The notes: generated by a model from the sequence alone, not told the origin. Positions 44,793 to 53,367 are shown, counted from the stretch's first letter. The stretch is 64,000 nucleotides of DNA from Xanthomonas sp. GPE 39 (GCF_000963005.1 NZ_JZHZ01000007.1:431227-495226); one strand, 5' to 3'. Translations and numbers: made by a program.

Positions 44793-44820
44793 GAAAAAAC
44801 CCGTGCGGGTGAGCGCGGGT
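44793..44820 (-). terminator. Terminator immediately upstream of major capsid gene
   Basis: On the minus strand ACCCGCGCTCACCCGCACGGG can fold and is followed by TTTTTTCATTT, only 17-30 bases before the capsid start. The same GGGTTTTTTCATTT tail ends the terminator before the methyltransferase gene. Confidence 0.6.
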
Positions 44821-44855
44821 ATAAAAAAAGCCGCCGAGGCTTCCCTCAGGCGGCT
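44821..44855 (-). terminator. Strong terminator between protease and capsid genes
   Basis: Minus-strand stem AGCCGCC-tgaggg...cctc-GGCGGCT followed by seven T. It closes the packaging part of the operon. Confidence 0.8.
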
Positions 44856-44895
44856 GTGCGTTGGTTCTGCCCGGTCATGTCGGACAGTGGGGAAT

Positions 44896-45837
44896 TCACA
44901 TCAAGGCCAGCGTGTTCCTGGCTTGGGTGAGGCGGGACGTGGCGCGGCTCTGCGCGCGGCCACGCTTTTGCATCATCGCGATCACGTCATCGAAGGTCGC
45001 GATGCCATCGACCATCTTTTGGCCCAGGGCCGCGTCTGCGCCCAGCACGCGGCCCTGGCCCATGCCATCGCGCACGCTTGCAATCGGCTGGCCACGCCCT
45101 TTGGCGACGGCTTTGGTGAACGCGCCGTAGTAGTCATCTACGCGCGATTGCATAAAGCCAAGCGCTTGCTCGTCCAGCGGTCCGTATGGATTGCCTTCGA
45201 CCTTGTATTTGCCAGCCGAGATCAAGGTGGGGGTGACGCCGTCAGCGGCCAGCGCTTGCGAATAGTCGAAGTGCGCTTGCCACACCCCGATGGAGCCGAC
45301 TTCGCCGCCGGGGGTGACGTACAACTCCCCAGCGGCGCAGCCGATCCAGTAGGCCGCGCTGGCGGCCAGGCTGTTGGCCACGGCCACGACCGGCTTGGTC
45401 GAGCGCGCCGACTGGATCTGGTCCGCCAGTTCGGCAACACCGTAGACGCTGCCGCCGGGGCTGTCGATGTCGATCAGGATCTGGCTGACCGTGTCATCGG
45501 CGAGCGCCTGGCGCAAGGCGGCACCAAGCAACTGCGTGCTGGTGGTGCCAGGGCCAGACACATCCTCGACCATGTTGCCGCGCTGTGTCACCACGCCATA
45601 CAGCGGGAGTATCGCGATGCCATCGCCTGACGCCGATTGCGCACTTTGACGTTTGATCTGACGTGCCTGGCGGTCTGCCATCACGCGCTCGAGGAGGTCT
45701 TCACCGGCCGGCGCATGCTTGCTCCAACGGTCAAACACGGCAGTCAGCGCATGCAGATGCTCGGGCATCAAGGCCCAGGGGGTGGTCAGGAACTCGGCCA
45801 GCAGTAGTTCCCCGCGCATGTCACGTTTCATCGTCAT
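44896..45837 (-). CDS. Prohead protease, S49/SppA-type (lambda gpC-like)
   Basis: 313 residues from ATG 45837; ATG 45831 is possible. Serine/lysine dyad of the S49 family: Ser about 160 in 'NSLAASAAYWIG' and Lys about 210 in 'LISAGKYK', with 'IDIDSPGGSVYG' forming the oxyanion region. It would trim the scaffold domain of the capsid protein. Overlaps the portal gene. Confidence 0.9.
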   Translation of the reverse strand: MTMKRDMRGELLLAEFLTTPWALMPEHLHALTAVFDRWSKHAPAGEDLLERVMADRQARQIKRQSAQSASGDGIAILPLYGVVTQRGNMVEDVSGPGTTSTQLLGAALRQALADDTVSQILIDIDSPGGSVYGVAELADQIQSARSTKPVVAVANSLAASAAYWIGCAAGELYVTPGGEVGSIGVWQAHFDYSQALAADGVTPTLISAGKYKVEGNPYGPLDEQALGFMQSRVDDYYGAFTKAVAKGRGQPIASVRDGMGQGRVLGADAALGQKMVDGIATFDDVIAMMQKRGRAQSRATSRLTQARNTLALM

Positions 45838-47119
45838 CGTCTTGTTCGTTGATCTTGCTGGGTTCGGCGTTGTCGTCATCCGGCGGCGCTTGTGTCGGTG
45901 TGGGCTGCTGATTGGGGCCGGTGGCGCCCATGTTGAGCGCCACCAAGGGTTCGTCCAATCCAGGCAGCGGTGCGTAGTTCTCGGCCATGCGGACCTCATT
46001 GCGGGTAAGCGCTCCCATGCTGACCATCGCCGAGTAGTAAGTCGCTCGGCTGTTGGCGTCACCGCGCATCAAGGCCGCGAAATCGAATTCGCAGTCCATG
46101 TCTTCTTCATCGAGCATTAGGTCGGCGCGGATGCTGGCTTCCCAGCGCTCGGCCCAGGGGCGCATGGTGTAGCGGACGAACTCGATTGACTGCTGTTCGA
46201 TGTTGTTATTGGTCGCACGATCGAGGTCCGCAATCATGTGTGGCGGAACACGGAACAAGCGCGCAATGTCGGTGACCTGAAATTTGCGTAGCTCGAGGAA
46301 CTGCGCTTCCTTGTTGGTCACGCCGACCTCGTGGTACTTCATGCCTGCTTCCAGGACCAGCACCTTGCCCCGGTTCATCGCGCCTTGCGCGTGCTGGTAA
46401 GACTCTCGGAAGTTGTCGCGGGCAGGTTTGTCCTTGAAGGTGCCGGGGTATTCGATCCAGCCGCCCGTGGGCTTGGCATCGTTGGCAAAAAAGCGCGAGC
46501 CGTACTCCTGGGCGGTGAGCGCCAGGCCAACACTCTCGCGCGCCATCTCGATAGGCGACAGGCCGATCATGCCGTCGGAGGACAGCCCCCGCAGATGCCA
46601 GACAGCGCCGCGCGGCAGAATGGTCTGATTGCCGAAGCGGTCGATGATGCGGTAGCTGTATTCATCGGCTTGGGTGTTGGAGAGCACCAGGCTGACCCGA
46701 TCCGGGTGGATTGGGATCAGATCGGTGATCTGGCCGGCTGCATCGCTGAGGATGCGACAGAACGCATTGCCGCGCAGCGCCAGGTGGCCCATGAGCATTT
46801 CGCGCCACTCGAATGGGTTCTGATACCGATTCGGGCGGACGTGGAATAGCCGGTACAACCAGTGATCGGTCACCTCCACCTTGCCACGGCTGTGTGGGCT
46901 GTACAGGATGAAAGGCAAGGAGGCCATGCTTTCGGCCAGGATGCGCACGCAGGCATAGACGGCTGACAGACGCAGCGCCGACTCGCTCGAAATCCGTGCG
47001 CCACTGGTGGTGCGCAGAGTGACCGGCTCGAACCAGAACGATCCCCATGCGCTGCGGTCGTTCGCATCAGCGCGCGCGCGGCCGAAATGGCCGAGGAAAT
47101 CGGCAAGGCGTCCCATCAC
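45821..47119 (-). CDS. Portal protein, HK97 family
   Basis: 432 residues. 'SALRLSAVYACVRILAESMA' and 'FRVPPHMIADLDRATNNNIE' are diagnostic. Forms the dodecameric DNA entry ring. The C-terminus is a Pro/Asp-rich acidic tail. Overlaps terL by 4 bases. Confidence 0.95.
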   Translation of the reverse strand: MMGRLADFLGHFGRARADANDRSAWGSFWFEPVTLRTTSGARISSESALRLSAVYACVRILAESMASLPFILYSPHSRGKVEVTDHWLYRLFHVRPNRYQNPFEWREMLMGHLALRGNAFCRILSDAAGQITDLIPIHPDRVSLVLSNTQADEYSYRIIDRFGNQTILPRGAVWHLRGLSSDGMIGLSPIEMARESVGLALTAQEYGSRFFANDAKPTGGWIEYPGTFKDKPARDNFRESYQHAQGAMNRGKVLVLEAGMKYHEVGVTNKEAQFLELRKFQVTDIARLFRVPPHMIADLDRATNNNIEQQSIEFVRYTMRPWAERWEASIRADLMLDEEDMDCEFDFAALMRGDANSRATYYSAMVSMGALTRNEVRMAENYAPLPGLDEPLVALNMGATGPNQQPTPTQAPPDDDNAEPSKINEQDDDDET

Positions 47120-48858
47120 AACACCATCAATTGGTAGCTGCTGTCGATGACGATGCCGTCGCCAGGTTTGATCGCGCGCGAGAACGCCATGATCAGGGCG
47201 ACGATGCCGTCGATCTTGTTCTCTGGTCGCTCCTTACGTGGATAGATGTTGTCCTTCGCGTCCAAGTGCGCGACGACATTGCTGGCCATCCACGCCAGCA
47301 CCGGGTCGCCGTCATGGACGAGTTTTTTCTGCAGCACCAGCGCCTCCAGGGTTTTCATCGGTTCTGAGAAATTGAGTACCGTTGGGCGCACTTCGATCAT
47401 CGGCAGACCTTCGGCCAGCATCCGCGTGGACAACTGCGTGGCCTGGAACGGATCGAAGGCCACGGCCTGGATTTCAAAACGCGAGGCCATCTGGATCAGG
47501 TCCGCCTCGATCCAACTAAAATCGATCACATTGCCCACGGTGACCGTCAGCCGCCCGCTACGCATCCAGCCGGGATATTGGCTGTTGCCGGCGGCCTGGA
47601 CCGTGTCCTCGGGCAGGTAATACTTGCCGAAGACCGCGTAGGCATCGGCGATGTCCGGGTGTTGGAACACCACCATGAGCGCGGCGATGTCTGTCTTGCT
47701 GGCCAGATCCAGGCCGATCCAACAGGGTTGCCCATCGAAGTCATCCAGGTCCAGGGTGGAGTCAGCACATGCATCCCAGGCGCGCATGTCCATCCACGCG
47801 GTGTGGGCGTTGACCCATTCGTTGAGGTGCTTGGTCTTGAAGTTGTTGATGGCGCTGGGTAGTTGCATGGCCTTGGCCTGCAGCGGTCCCAACACCTCCG
47901 GACGCACCGAGATGCCCCAGTTCGGATTGGCCTTGATCAGCGCCTGCTCGGTGTCCCAGCTATCGCCCTCATCCAGACCGTAGATGATCCCGAACTGGGT
48001 ATCGTCCTGGATCACACCATCGAGCAGCTTGGTAACGAAGGTCCTCACCTCATAGCAGATGCCAGCGCGGTTGCTGCCGGCGGTGGTGATCACCCACAGC
48101 AGCGAGTTGTCACGTTTACCCATGCCGGTTTCGACGACGTCGTAGACCGTGCGCGTCTTGTGGGCATGCAGTTCGTCGATGCAGCCGAAGTGGATGTTGA
48201 GCCCATCCAGCGTCGAGCCCTCGGCTGACAACGCTTCGAACTTGGAGCCGCTGCCCAGCACATGCATGTTGTGTGCGCCAACGTTCACCGCGAAGCGACT
48301 GCGGAACCCGGCGCTGCGTCGCGCCATGGTCTGTGCGTCGCCGAACACGATGCGCGCTTGGTCCCGCGTGGTGGCCAGGCTGTACACCTCGGCACCGCCC
48401 TCGCCATCGGCCGTGAGCATGTACAGGCTCACCGCCGAGGACAGGGTGGATTTGGCATTGCCGCGTGGCACCTCGATGTAGGAGCGACGAAACCGTCGCT
48501 TGCCATCGGGCCGCACCCAACCAAATGCGGTAGAGAGGATGAACACCTGCCACGGTTCCAACTGGATCGATGCGCCGGCCAGTGGACCTTTGACGTGCGG
48601 TAGCCGCTCGATGAAGGCGCACAGGTTGTCGGCCGGCAAAAAGGTGCGACCCTGCTTGTCCTTGAGCTTCGGATTGAAGCGGTAGGGACTGGCTTTGCCG
48701 GTGTAGCGCGCCAGGTCGTCCAGTTGGCGTTGGCAGGCGCGTTGCACCCAGCGGCAGGCGAGGATGTCGCCGGCGACCACGGCTTCGGCATAGCGATAGG
48801 CGAGCGTGGCGTAATGTGAGGTTGCTATCGCGCTACCTAGCCGGCGATGTCTGCCCAA
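47116..48858 (-). CDS. Terminase large subunit
   Basis: 580 residues. ATPase with Walker A-like 'VPRGNAKSTLSS' and acidic 'IDELHAH'; nuclease domain begins at 'WIGLDLASKTDIAAL' (metal-binding Asp). Terminase_1/HK97-type. Packages and cuts DNA. Overlaps the terS end by 22 bases. Confidence 0.95.
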   Translation of the reverse strand: MGRHRRLGSAIATSHYATLAYRYAEAVVAGDILACRWVQRACQRQLDDLARYTGKASPYRFNPKLKDKQGRTFLPADNLCAFIERLPHVKGPLAGASIQLEPWQVFILSTAFGWVRPDGKRRFRRSYIEVPRGNAKSTLSSAVSLYMLTADGEGGAEVYSLATTRDQARIVFGDAQTMARRSAGFRSRFAVNVGAHNMHVLGSGSKFEALSAEGSTLDGLNIHFGCIDELHAHKTRTVYDVVETGMGKRDNSLLWVITTAGSNRAGICYEVRTFVTKLLDGVIQDDTQFGIIYGLDEGDSWDTEQALIKANPNWGISVRPEVLGPLQAKAMQLPSAINNFKTKHLNEWVNAHTAWMDMRAWDACADSTLDLDDFDGQPCWIGLDLASKTDIAALMVVFQHPDIADAYAVFGKYYLPEDTVQAAGNSQYPGWMRSGRLTVTVGNVIDFSWIEADLIQMASRFEIQAVAFDPFQATQLSTRMLAEGLPMIEVRPTVLNFSEPMKTLEALVLQKKLVHDGDPVLAWMASNVVAHLDAKDNIYPRKERPENKIDGIVALIMAFSRAIKPGDGIVIDSSYQLMVL

Positions 48859-49298
48859 GGGTCCAGGGCGTCTTCAGCGGTTTCCATGGGCAAGCTGACA
48901 CGCGAGCGCGATGCCGGCGTAAAGCCCATCTCGGTTGCCGCCTTGGTCATGATCTGCGCCTGCTTGTTGGCGATGGACAGATACGGTGACTGCATCGGCA
49001 CGCCGGTGTTGGGTGCCTTCAATAGCAATCCGCTCTTGTTGATGCCGGTCTGTGCCTTGCGATACAGATCAGCGGCACAGGCCCACACTTCCAGCACCGA
49101 CATGTCCAGGCGCTTGAGCAGATGCGGTGGCGCGCATTCCAGCGCGTAGCGCCAGGCTGACTTTGCGCCCTCGCTCATGTAGTCGGGTGGCTCTGTCAGA
49201 TCACCTTGTGGCTTGGGTTCGCCCAGGTTGGTGCGGCACTTTTGCAGCGTGCCTTTGATCTGCTTGACGGTGGTGGGAAGACGCTTGCGTCCGGCCAT
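48837..49298 (-). CDS. Terminase small subunit, P27 family
   Basis: 153 residues. 'GRKRLPTTVKQIKGTLQKCR' opening and 'LDMSVLEVWACAADLYRKAQ' are typical of P27-family small terminases. Recognises the packaging site, which in such phages usually lies at or just upstream of this gene, i.e. where the CRISPR array sits. Confidence 0.92.
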   Translation of the reverse strand: MAGRKRLPTTVKQIKGTLQKCRTNLGEPKPQGDLTEPPDYMSEGAKSAWRYALECAPPHLLKRLDMSVLEVWACAADLYRKAQTGINKSGLLLKAPNTGVPMQSPYLSIANKQAQIMTKAATEMGFTPASRSRVSLPMETAEDALDPWADIAG

Positions 49299-49438
49299 AT
49301 TGATTCCTTGCAGGGGGGACCCCCCCCTGTTTCATTTTGCACGCGAGAAAAATTGATGGAGCGAGCGGTCTTTTGCGATTGCATCGCAAGGATTTGACCC
49401 CCCTACCCAGCATCGGGTCCGATTGATGCCCCGAACAT

Positions 49439-49706
49439 TGCATGAGCTGCCTATGCGGCAGTGAACAAGACCGAACTGGCCGTTGGAGACCAGGTGAATT
49501 TCTGAGCTGCCTATACGGCAGTGAACGATGATCAAGGACGGGCGCGAAGGGCGTAAGTTTTCTGAGCTGCCTACACGGCAGTGAACCGCGGACGGTGTTC
49601 GTTGTCCCGCCGCAAGAATTTCTGAGCTGCCTACACGGCAGTGAACTCGCCAGCGTGTTCACGTTGGCCCATACGCGATTTCTGAGCTGCCTACACGGCA
49701 GTGGAT
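49439..49706 (-). CRISPR. Orphan type I-F mini-CRISPR array, 5 repeats and 4 spacers
   Basis: Repeats of 28 bp start at 49439, 49499, 49559, 49619 and 49679, exactly 60 bp apart, so all four spacers are 32 bp. Read on the minus strand, the repeat begins GTTCACTGCCGTGTAGGCAG and ends CTCAGAAA, the canonical type I-F (Ypest) repeat with CTGCC/GGCAG hairpin cut by Csy4/Cas6f. Three inner repeats differ at one or two bases. The 49439 repeat is degenerate at its 3' end (trailer side), and the 49679 repeat differs in its first bases. Spacer 32 and period 60 are standard for I-F. No cas gene is in the window, so host Csy1-4 would be needed. The array reads in the direction of the late genes, between HNH and terS. 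Confidence 0.95.
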
Positions 49707-49756
49707 CGAGCATGCCATGACTGTTGTCATTGTGCATCTGTCCAGATTGTTTTTCA

Positions 49757-50122
49757 TCAAACACCTTCGCGTCCCTGGCGCGATTCCTGCGCCGTCTTGA
49801 GTACGTGACAGCGATGACAGATCGCCTGGCAGTTGTTTGGATGATCGGTGCCGCCCTGCGACTTTGGGACGATGTGGTCCACCGCCACGGCTGGCGTCAA
49901 GCGTCCTGACTGTTTGCATGGCTGGCACAGTCCTTGATCGCGCTGCATGACGACGGCGCGCAGTTTCTGCCACTTTGCGCCGTAGCCACGTTGATGTGCA
50001 TTGCGTCGGTCTTGGTACCACCCCGACTTGTCACGTTGATGGTCGGCGCAGTAGCCAGAACCATCCGAAACCAGCTTGCCGCAACCAGGGTGGCGGCATG
50101 GCGTGGGGGCTTTGCAGGGCAT
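49757..50122 (-). CDS. HNH endonuclease
   Basis: 121 residues from ATG 50122. An N-terminal Cys/His knuckle ('CRHPGCGKLVSDGSGYCADH') precedes an HNH core with 'CQPCKQSGR', 'VDHIVPKSQGGTDHPNNCQA' and 'CHRCH'. HNH proteins next to terminase genes assist in DNA cleavage during packaging in many HK97-type phages. The CRISPR array begins 50 bp after its stop. Confidence 0.92.
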   Translation of the reverse strand: MPCKAPTPCRHPGCGKLVSDGSGYCADHQRDKSGWYQDRRNAHQRGYGAKWQKLRAVVMQRDQGLCQPCKQSGRLTPAVAVDHIVPKSQGGTDHPNNCQAICHRCHVLKTAQESRQGREGV

Positions 50123-50188
50123 CGGAGCCTGTTCAAGAAGGAAACAAAAAAATAAGCAAAAAATGTGCAAAAACCACTTGGCTTTTTA

Positions 50189-50215
50189 GGTGATTGGAGC
50201 GTTCATGCGATCACC
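50189..50215 (+). promoter_or_regulatory. Promoter/operator of DUF3489 gene
   Basis: GGTGAT...ATCACC inverted repeat overlapping a possible -10, with TTGGCT 6 bases upstream as -35. The same arrangement stands before the paralogue at 50818-50844, with the arms conserved, which supports function. Confidence 0.5.
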
Positions 50216-50240
50216 AACCAACACGCCGAGGACAATTCAA

Positions 50241-50705
50241 ATGACCACCCAGCTCACACCCACCCAGCACGCCATCCTGACCCACGCCCATCAGCATACC
50301 GAGGGCAAGATCACTTGGGTTCCCGACAATCTCAACGGTGGTGCGCGCAAAAAAGTGCTCGAATCACTGTTCAATCGCGCATTTATCAAGCCAAACCGCA
50401 ATGCTTGGATCATCAGCGCCCAGGGCTACAAAGCGTTGGGCGTGTCGCGCAAGGCGCCAGTCAGTGCCAAGGCGCCAGAGGCCGTCCAAGCCAAACCGCG
50501 CACTCGCGAAAACAGCAAACAGGCTCAGGTGATTGCAATGCTCAAGCGCCATGAAGGCGCCACCATCGCGCAGATTTGCGAGGCAACCGGCTGGCAGCCA
50601 CATACGGTGCGCGGCACTTTTGCCGGAGCATTCAAGAAAAGGCTGGGTTTGAGCATTATCTCGGATAAAGCCAATGGTGGTGAGCGTGTCTACCGCGTCG
50701 AATGA
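50241..50705 (+). CDS. DUF3489 protein
   Basis: 154 residues from ATG 50241 behind GAGGA. N-terminal winged-helix-like part ('LTPTQHAILTHAHQHTEGKI', 'LFNRAFIKPNRNAWIISAQG') and C-terminal DUF3489 ('MLKRHEGATIAQICEATGWQ', 'HTVRGTFAGAFKKRLGL'), a predicted DNA-binding module often seen in phages. Transcribed against the phage operons. Probably a regulator. Confidence 0.8.
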   Translation: MTTQLTPTQHAILTHAHQHTEGKITWVPDNLNGGARKKVLESLFNRAFIKPNRNAWIISAQGYKALGVSRKAPVSAKAPEAVQAKPRTRENSKQAQVIAMLKRHEGATIAQICEATGWQPHTVRGTFAGAFKKRLGLSIISDKANGGERVYRVE

Positions 50706-50817
50706 AAAAAAATAGGGTGAAATATGCGTGGAGTTAAGAATTCGTAGAGCATTGGATAATGCTCAAGAAGAAAACAAAAAATAATCAGAAAATATGCAAA
50801 AACTACTTGGATTTCTA

Positions 50818-50844
50818 GGTGATTAGAGCGTACATACAGTCACC
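50818..50844 (+). promoter_or_regulatory. Promoter/operator of truncated DUF3489 paralogue
   Basis: GGTGA...TCACC repeat with TTGGAT upstream, aligned base by base with 50189-50215. The flanking A-rich leader (about 50764-50810) is also duplicated. Confidence 0.5.
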
Positions 50845-50867
50845 AACCAACACGTAGGAAGATTCAA

Positions 50868-51161
50868 ATGACCAGCCGAATCACACCAATCCAACTCGCC
50901 ATTCTGGCCAACGCCGATGATTACAACGAGGGCAAGATCACTTGGGTTCCCGGCAACGTCAAAGGCGCTGACCGCCAGAGGGTGATCGACGGCCTCCGCA
51001 ATCGGAATCTGATCAAGCGCATCGGCGATGACTGGTTCATCGCCGACGAGGGCTACAAGGCGCTGGAATTTCCGCTCAAGGCGATGGCCAGGGTCAAGCC
51101 GATAGAGGCCGTTACCGAACAAGCCAAGCCGCGCACTCGCGAAAAAAGCGCTAACGATTGA
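50868..51161 (+). CDS. Paralogue of N-terminal half of the DUF3489 protein
   Basis: 97 residues. Aligns with residues 1-95 of the upstream protein ('ITPIQLAILANADDYNEGKI', 'LIKRIGDDWFIADEGYKALE', 'AKPRTRE') but stops before the DUF3489 domain. It could compete for the same DNA or partner. Duplicated together with its promoter; ends before a terminator. Confidence 0.75.
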   Translation: MTSRITPIQLAILANADDYNEGKITWVPGNVKGADRQRVIDGLRNRNLIKRIGDDWFIADEGYKALEFPLKAMARVKPIEAVTEQAKPRTREKSAND

Positions 51162-51170
51162 CCGAGGAAA

Positions 51171-51195
51171 AGAAGCCAGGCATTGCCTGGCTTCT
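51171..51195. terminator. Intrinsic terminator, probably bidirectional
   Basis: AGAAGCCAGGC pairs with GCCTGGCTTCT around ATT, between the convergent paralogue and methyltransferase genes. Confidence 0.7.
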
Positions 51196-51274
51196 TGCTC
51201 GGGTATTGCATGACAGCGGTGACGGTGCGCAGCACCGTCACCGGTTGCTGCAAGGCGAGGGCAGGCGGGGGGAT

Positions 51275-52531
51275 TTACGCCATCCCTGGCTGCTCGGCCT
51301 CCAGCGTTGAACCAAATTTCACACCATCGCTGGCGCGTATTGCTGCTTGCCCGGTGTAGTCCTGCCAGCGGCGCACGATCACGTCGACATACTTCGGATC
51401 AAGTTCGATCAAGCGCGCGCGCCGGCCGGACTTTTCGCAGGCAATGAGCGTGGAGCCGGAGCCGCCGAACGGATCGAGCACGATGTCCTTGGTCTTGCTG
51501 CTGTTGCGCACGGCGCGCTCGACCAATTCGACCGGCTTCATGGTCGGATGCAGGTCGTTCTTATGCGGCTTCTTGATCTGCCAGACATCGCCCTGGTCGC
51601 GAGCGCCACACCAAAAGTGATCGATGCCCTCGCGCCAGCCGTACAGGATGGGCTCGTACTGGCGCTGGTAGTCCGCACGGCCCATCGTGAAGGTGTTCTT
51701 GGCCCAGATGATGAAGGTCGACCAGTGACCACCGGCTGCACGGAAGGCCGATTGCAGCGTATCGAGTTCGCTGGAACTCATGGCGATGTACACCGCGCCC
51801 TTGGTGCATCCCAGGATGTTCATGCATGCTTCGGTCAGGAAGCCGCCAAAGCCTTCGCCCAAGTTATCGTTCAGGATCGGGCGGTCCTTGCTGCGCATCC
51901 TGTCCTTGGCGGTGTTGGCGTAATTCACGTTGTAGGGCGGATCGGTGAAGGCCATGTCGGGCAATTCGTCGCCGAGCAGCAGGGTGTAGTCGTCGGCCTT
52001 GGTGGCGTCGCCGCACAGCAGCCTGTGCTCGCCCAACAGCCACACGTCGCCTGTTTTGGAGATGGGCGTTGCGGGTACCTCCGGCACATTGTCGTCGTCG
52101 GTGAGCCCGTCCTTGGTGGCGTCGTCACCGGCGATCAGCGCTTCCCATTCTTCCGGGGAGAAGCCGGTCAGGCCGAGATCGAAGCCGGCGTCTTGCAATT
52201 CGGACAATTCGATGCCGAGCAGGCTGTCATCCCAGGCGGCGTTCTCGCCGATCTTGTTGTCGGCCAGGATCAGCGCGCGGCGTTGCGTGTCGCTCAAGTG
52301 ATCCAACGGGACGACCGGCACCTCGGCCATGCCAAGCTGACGAGCCGCCAGCAAACGACCGTGTCCGGCGATCACATTGTTCTGGCCGTCGATCAGGATC
52401 GGCGCACCCCAGCCGAACTCGCGAATGCTGGCGGCGATCTGCGCGACCTGAGCCTGTGAATGCTGTTTGGCATTGCGGGCATAGGGGATCAGCGAATCGA
52501 CCGGGCGGTAGTGGATCTGCAGTGCGCTCAT
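51275..52531 (-). CDS. ParB-like/DNA methyltransferase fusion
   Basis: 418 residues from ATG 52531. Residues 5-95 form a ParB/Srx-like domain ('IAGHGRLLAARQLGM'). Residues 160-400 form an amino-methyltransferase with catalytic 'DPPYNV' (197-202) and SAM motif 'DPFGGSGST' (353-361), so beta-class N6-adenine or N4-cytosine. It may protect phage DNA from host restriction or regulate expression. An intrinsic terminator directly upstream separates it from the earlier genes. Confidence 0.9.
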   Translation of the reverse strand: MSALQIHYRPVDSLIPYARNAKQHSQAQVAQIAASIREFGWGAPILIDGQNNVIAGHGRLLAARQLGMAEVPVVPLDHLSDTQRRALILADNKIGENAAWDDSLLGIELSELQDAGFDLGLTGFSPEEWEALIAGDDATKDGLTDDDNVPEVPATPISKTGDVWLLGEHRLLCGDATKADDYTLLLGDELPDMAFTDPPYNVNYANTAKDRMRSKDRPILNDNLGEGFGGFLTEACMNILGCTKGAVYIAMSSSELDTLQSAFRAAGGHWSTFIIWAKNTFTMGRADYQRQYEPILYGWREGIDHFWCGARDQGDVWQIKKPHKNDLHPTMKPVELVERAVRNSSKTKDIVLDPFGGSGSTLIACEKSGRRARLIELDPKYVDVIVRRWQDYTGQAAIRASDGVKFGSTLEAEQPGMA

Positions 52532-52545
52532 CGGGGCCTGGAAAT

Positions 52546-52582
52546 GAAAAAACCCGCCATGAGTCGTCCTCATCGGCGGGTT
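52546..52582 (-). terminator. Terminator upstream of methyltransferase gene
   Basis: Minus-strand stem AACCCGCC...GGCGGGTT, extended by ATGAG/CTCAT, followed by TTTTTTCATTT. It ends the early transcript or acts as an attenuator. Confidence 0.75.
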
Positions 52583-52741
52583 GATGGTGTTGGCCAGTTG
52601 TGTCGCCATGCTGTGTGCAGTGGCTGACAGGTCTGTCCAGAAGGTAGCGGAAATACTACCCCCGGACGGCCTGTTGTGTTGCACGCCGCGATGACGTCAA
52701 AACAGACAGGTATGGCAAAGCGTGGACAATCAGCGCAAGCA

Positions 52742-53170
52742 TTACCCTGGGTTGCCCACGCTTTTGGAGGGCAACCGCAGTCCGTCGCGGTTGAGGTGTT
52801 CGGCCACGATCTCCAGTGCCTTGTGCCAACGTCGCCATGCGGTGGTGCGATCACAGGCGAAGCGGGTCGTGATGTCCCGCCAGCCATAGCGCTTGGCGCG
52901 CATCCACACCAGGTGACGTTGTTCCACTTCGAGCCACAGCACCCATCGCATCGTCTCCAGCATGCGCTCGACATCCTGCGGACTCGGTGGAAAGGGGCGA
53001 TAGGGTCGATCCTCTGTGGCGAATGCCTCCCACTGCTGCCGCAGGATGTGTGGCCAGGCGTTGAAGTAGCCGGGTGTGCGAACGCAAGGCAGTCGACGCC
53101 CCGTCGAGGCTGCCTCTTCGAAGCGATGCGCAATCTCCTGGATCGTCCACGGAGCATGCCGTTTAACCAT
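52742..53170 (-). CDS. DUF6362 family phage protein
   Basis: 142 residues from ATG 53170, overlapping the previous stop. 'RYRPFPPSPQDVERMLETMR', 'KRYGWRDITTRFACDRTTAW' are family landmarks, including a helix-turn-helix-like end. Frequently found just before phage terminase or methyltransferase blocks; role unknown, possibly a late regulator. Confidence 0.7.
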   Translation of the reverse strand: MVKRHAPWTIQEIAHRFEEAASTGRRLPCVRTPGYFNAWPHILRQQWEAFATEDRPYRPFPPSPQDVERMLETMRWVLWLEVEQRHLVWMRAKRYGWRDITTRFACDRTTAWRRWHKALEIVAEHLNRDGLRLPSKSVGNPG

Positions 53171-53366
53171 GGCGCTTGCTCCCATACAGGCGTTCGCCGA
53201 TGCGTCGCACGATTTCGCGCTCGATGAAATCCAGTCGCTCATCCTGCGCGTTGATGACCAGGATGGCTTGGTCGCGCCATCCTTGCCGTTTGATCGTCTC
53301 CACATCCACGCGCTCCGGCTGGAAGCGTCCAAGCGGGCTGCGGTAGGTCGGGGTCGGGATTTTCAT
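53163..53366 (-). CDS. Small phage protein, unrecognised
   Basis: 67 residues from ATG 53366, basic and Arg-rich ('VETIKRQGWRDQAILVINAQ', 'LDFIEREIVRRIGERLYG'). Placed one base after the RuvC-like stop, so co-translated. No family assigned. Confidence 0.6.
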   Translation of the reverse strand: MKIPTPTYRSPLGRFQPERVDVETIKRQGWRDQAILVINAQDERLDFIEREIVRRIGERLYGSKRHG

Positions 53367-53367
53367 T

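Noticed and set aside
49201..49764. A 187-residue minus-strand ORF with five 'PCRQLRN'-like repeats
   Set aside because: It is only the CRISPR array read through; the 60-bp period keeps one frame open. No ribosome site and it overlaps terS out of frame.
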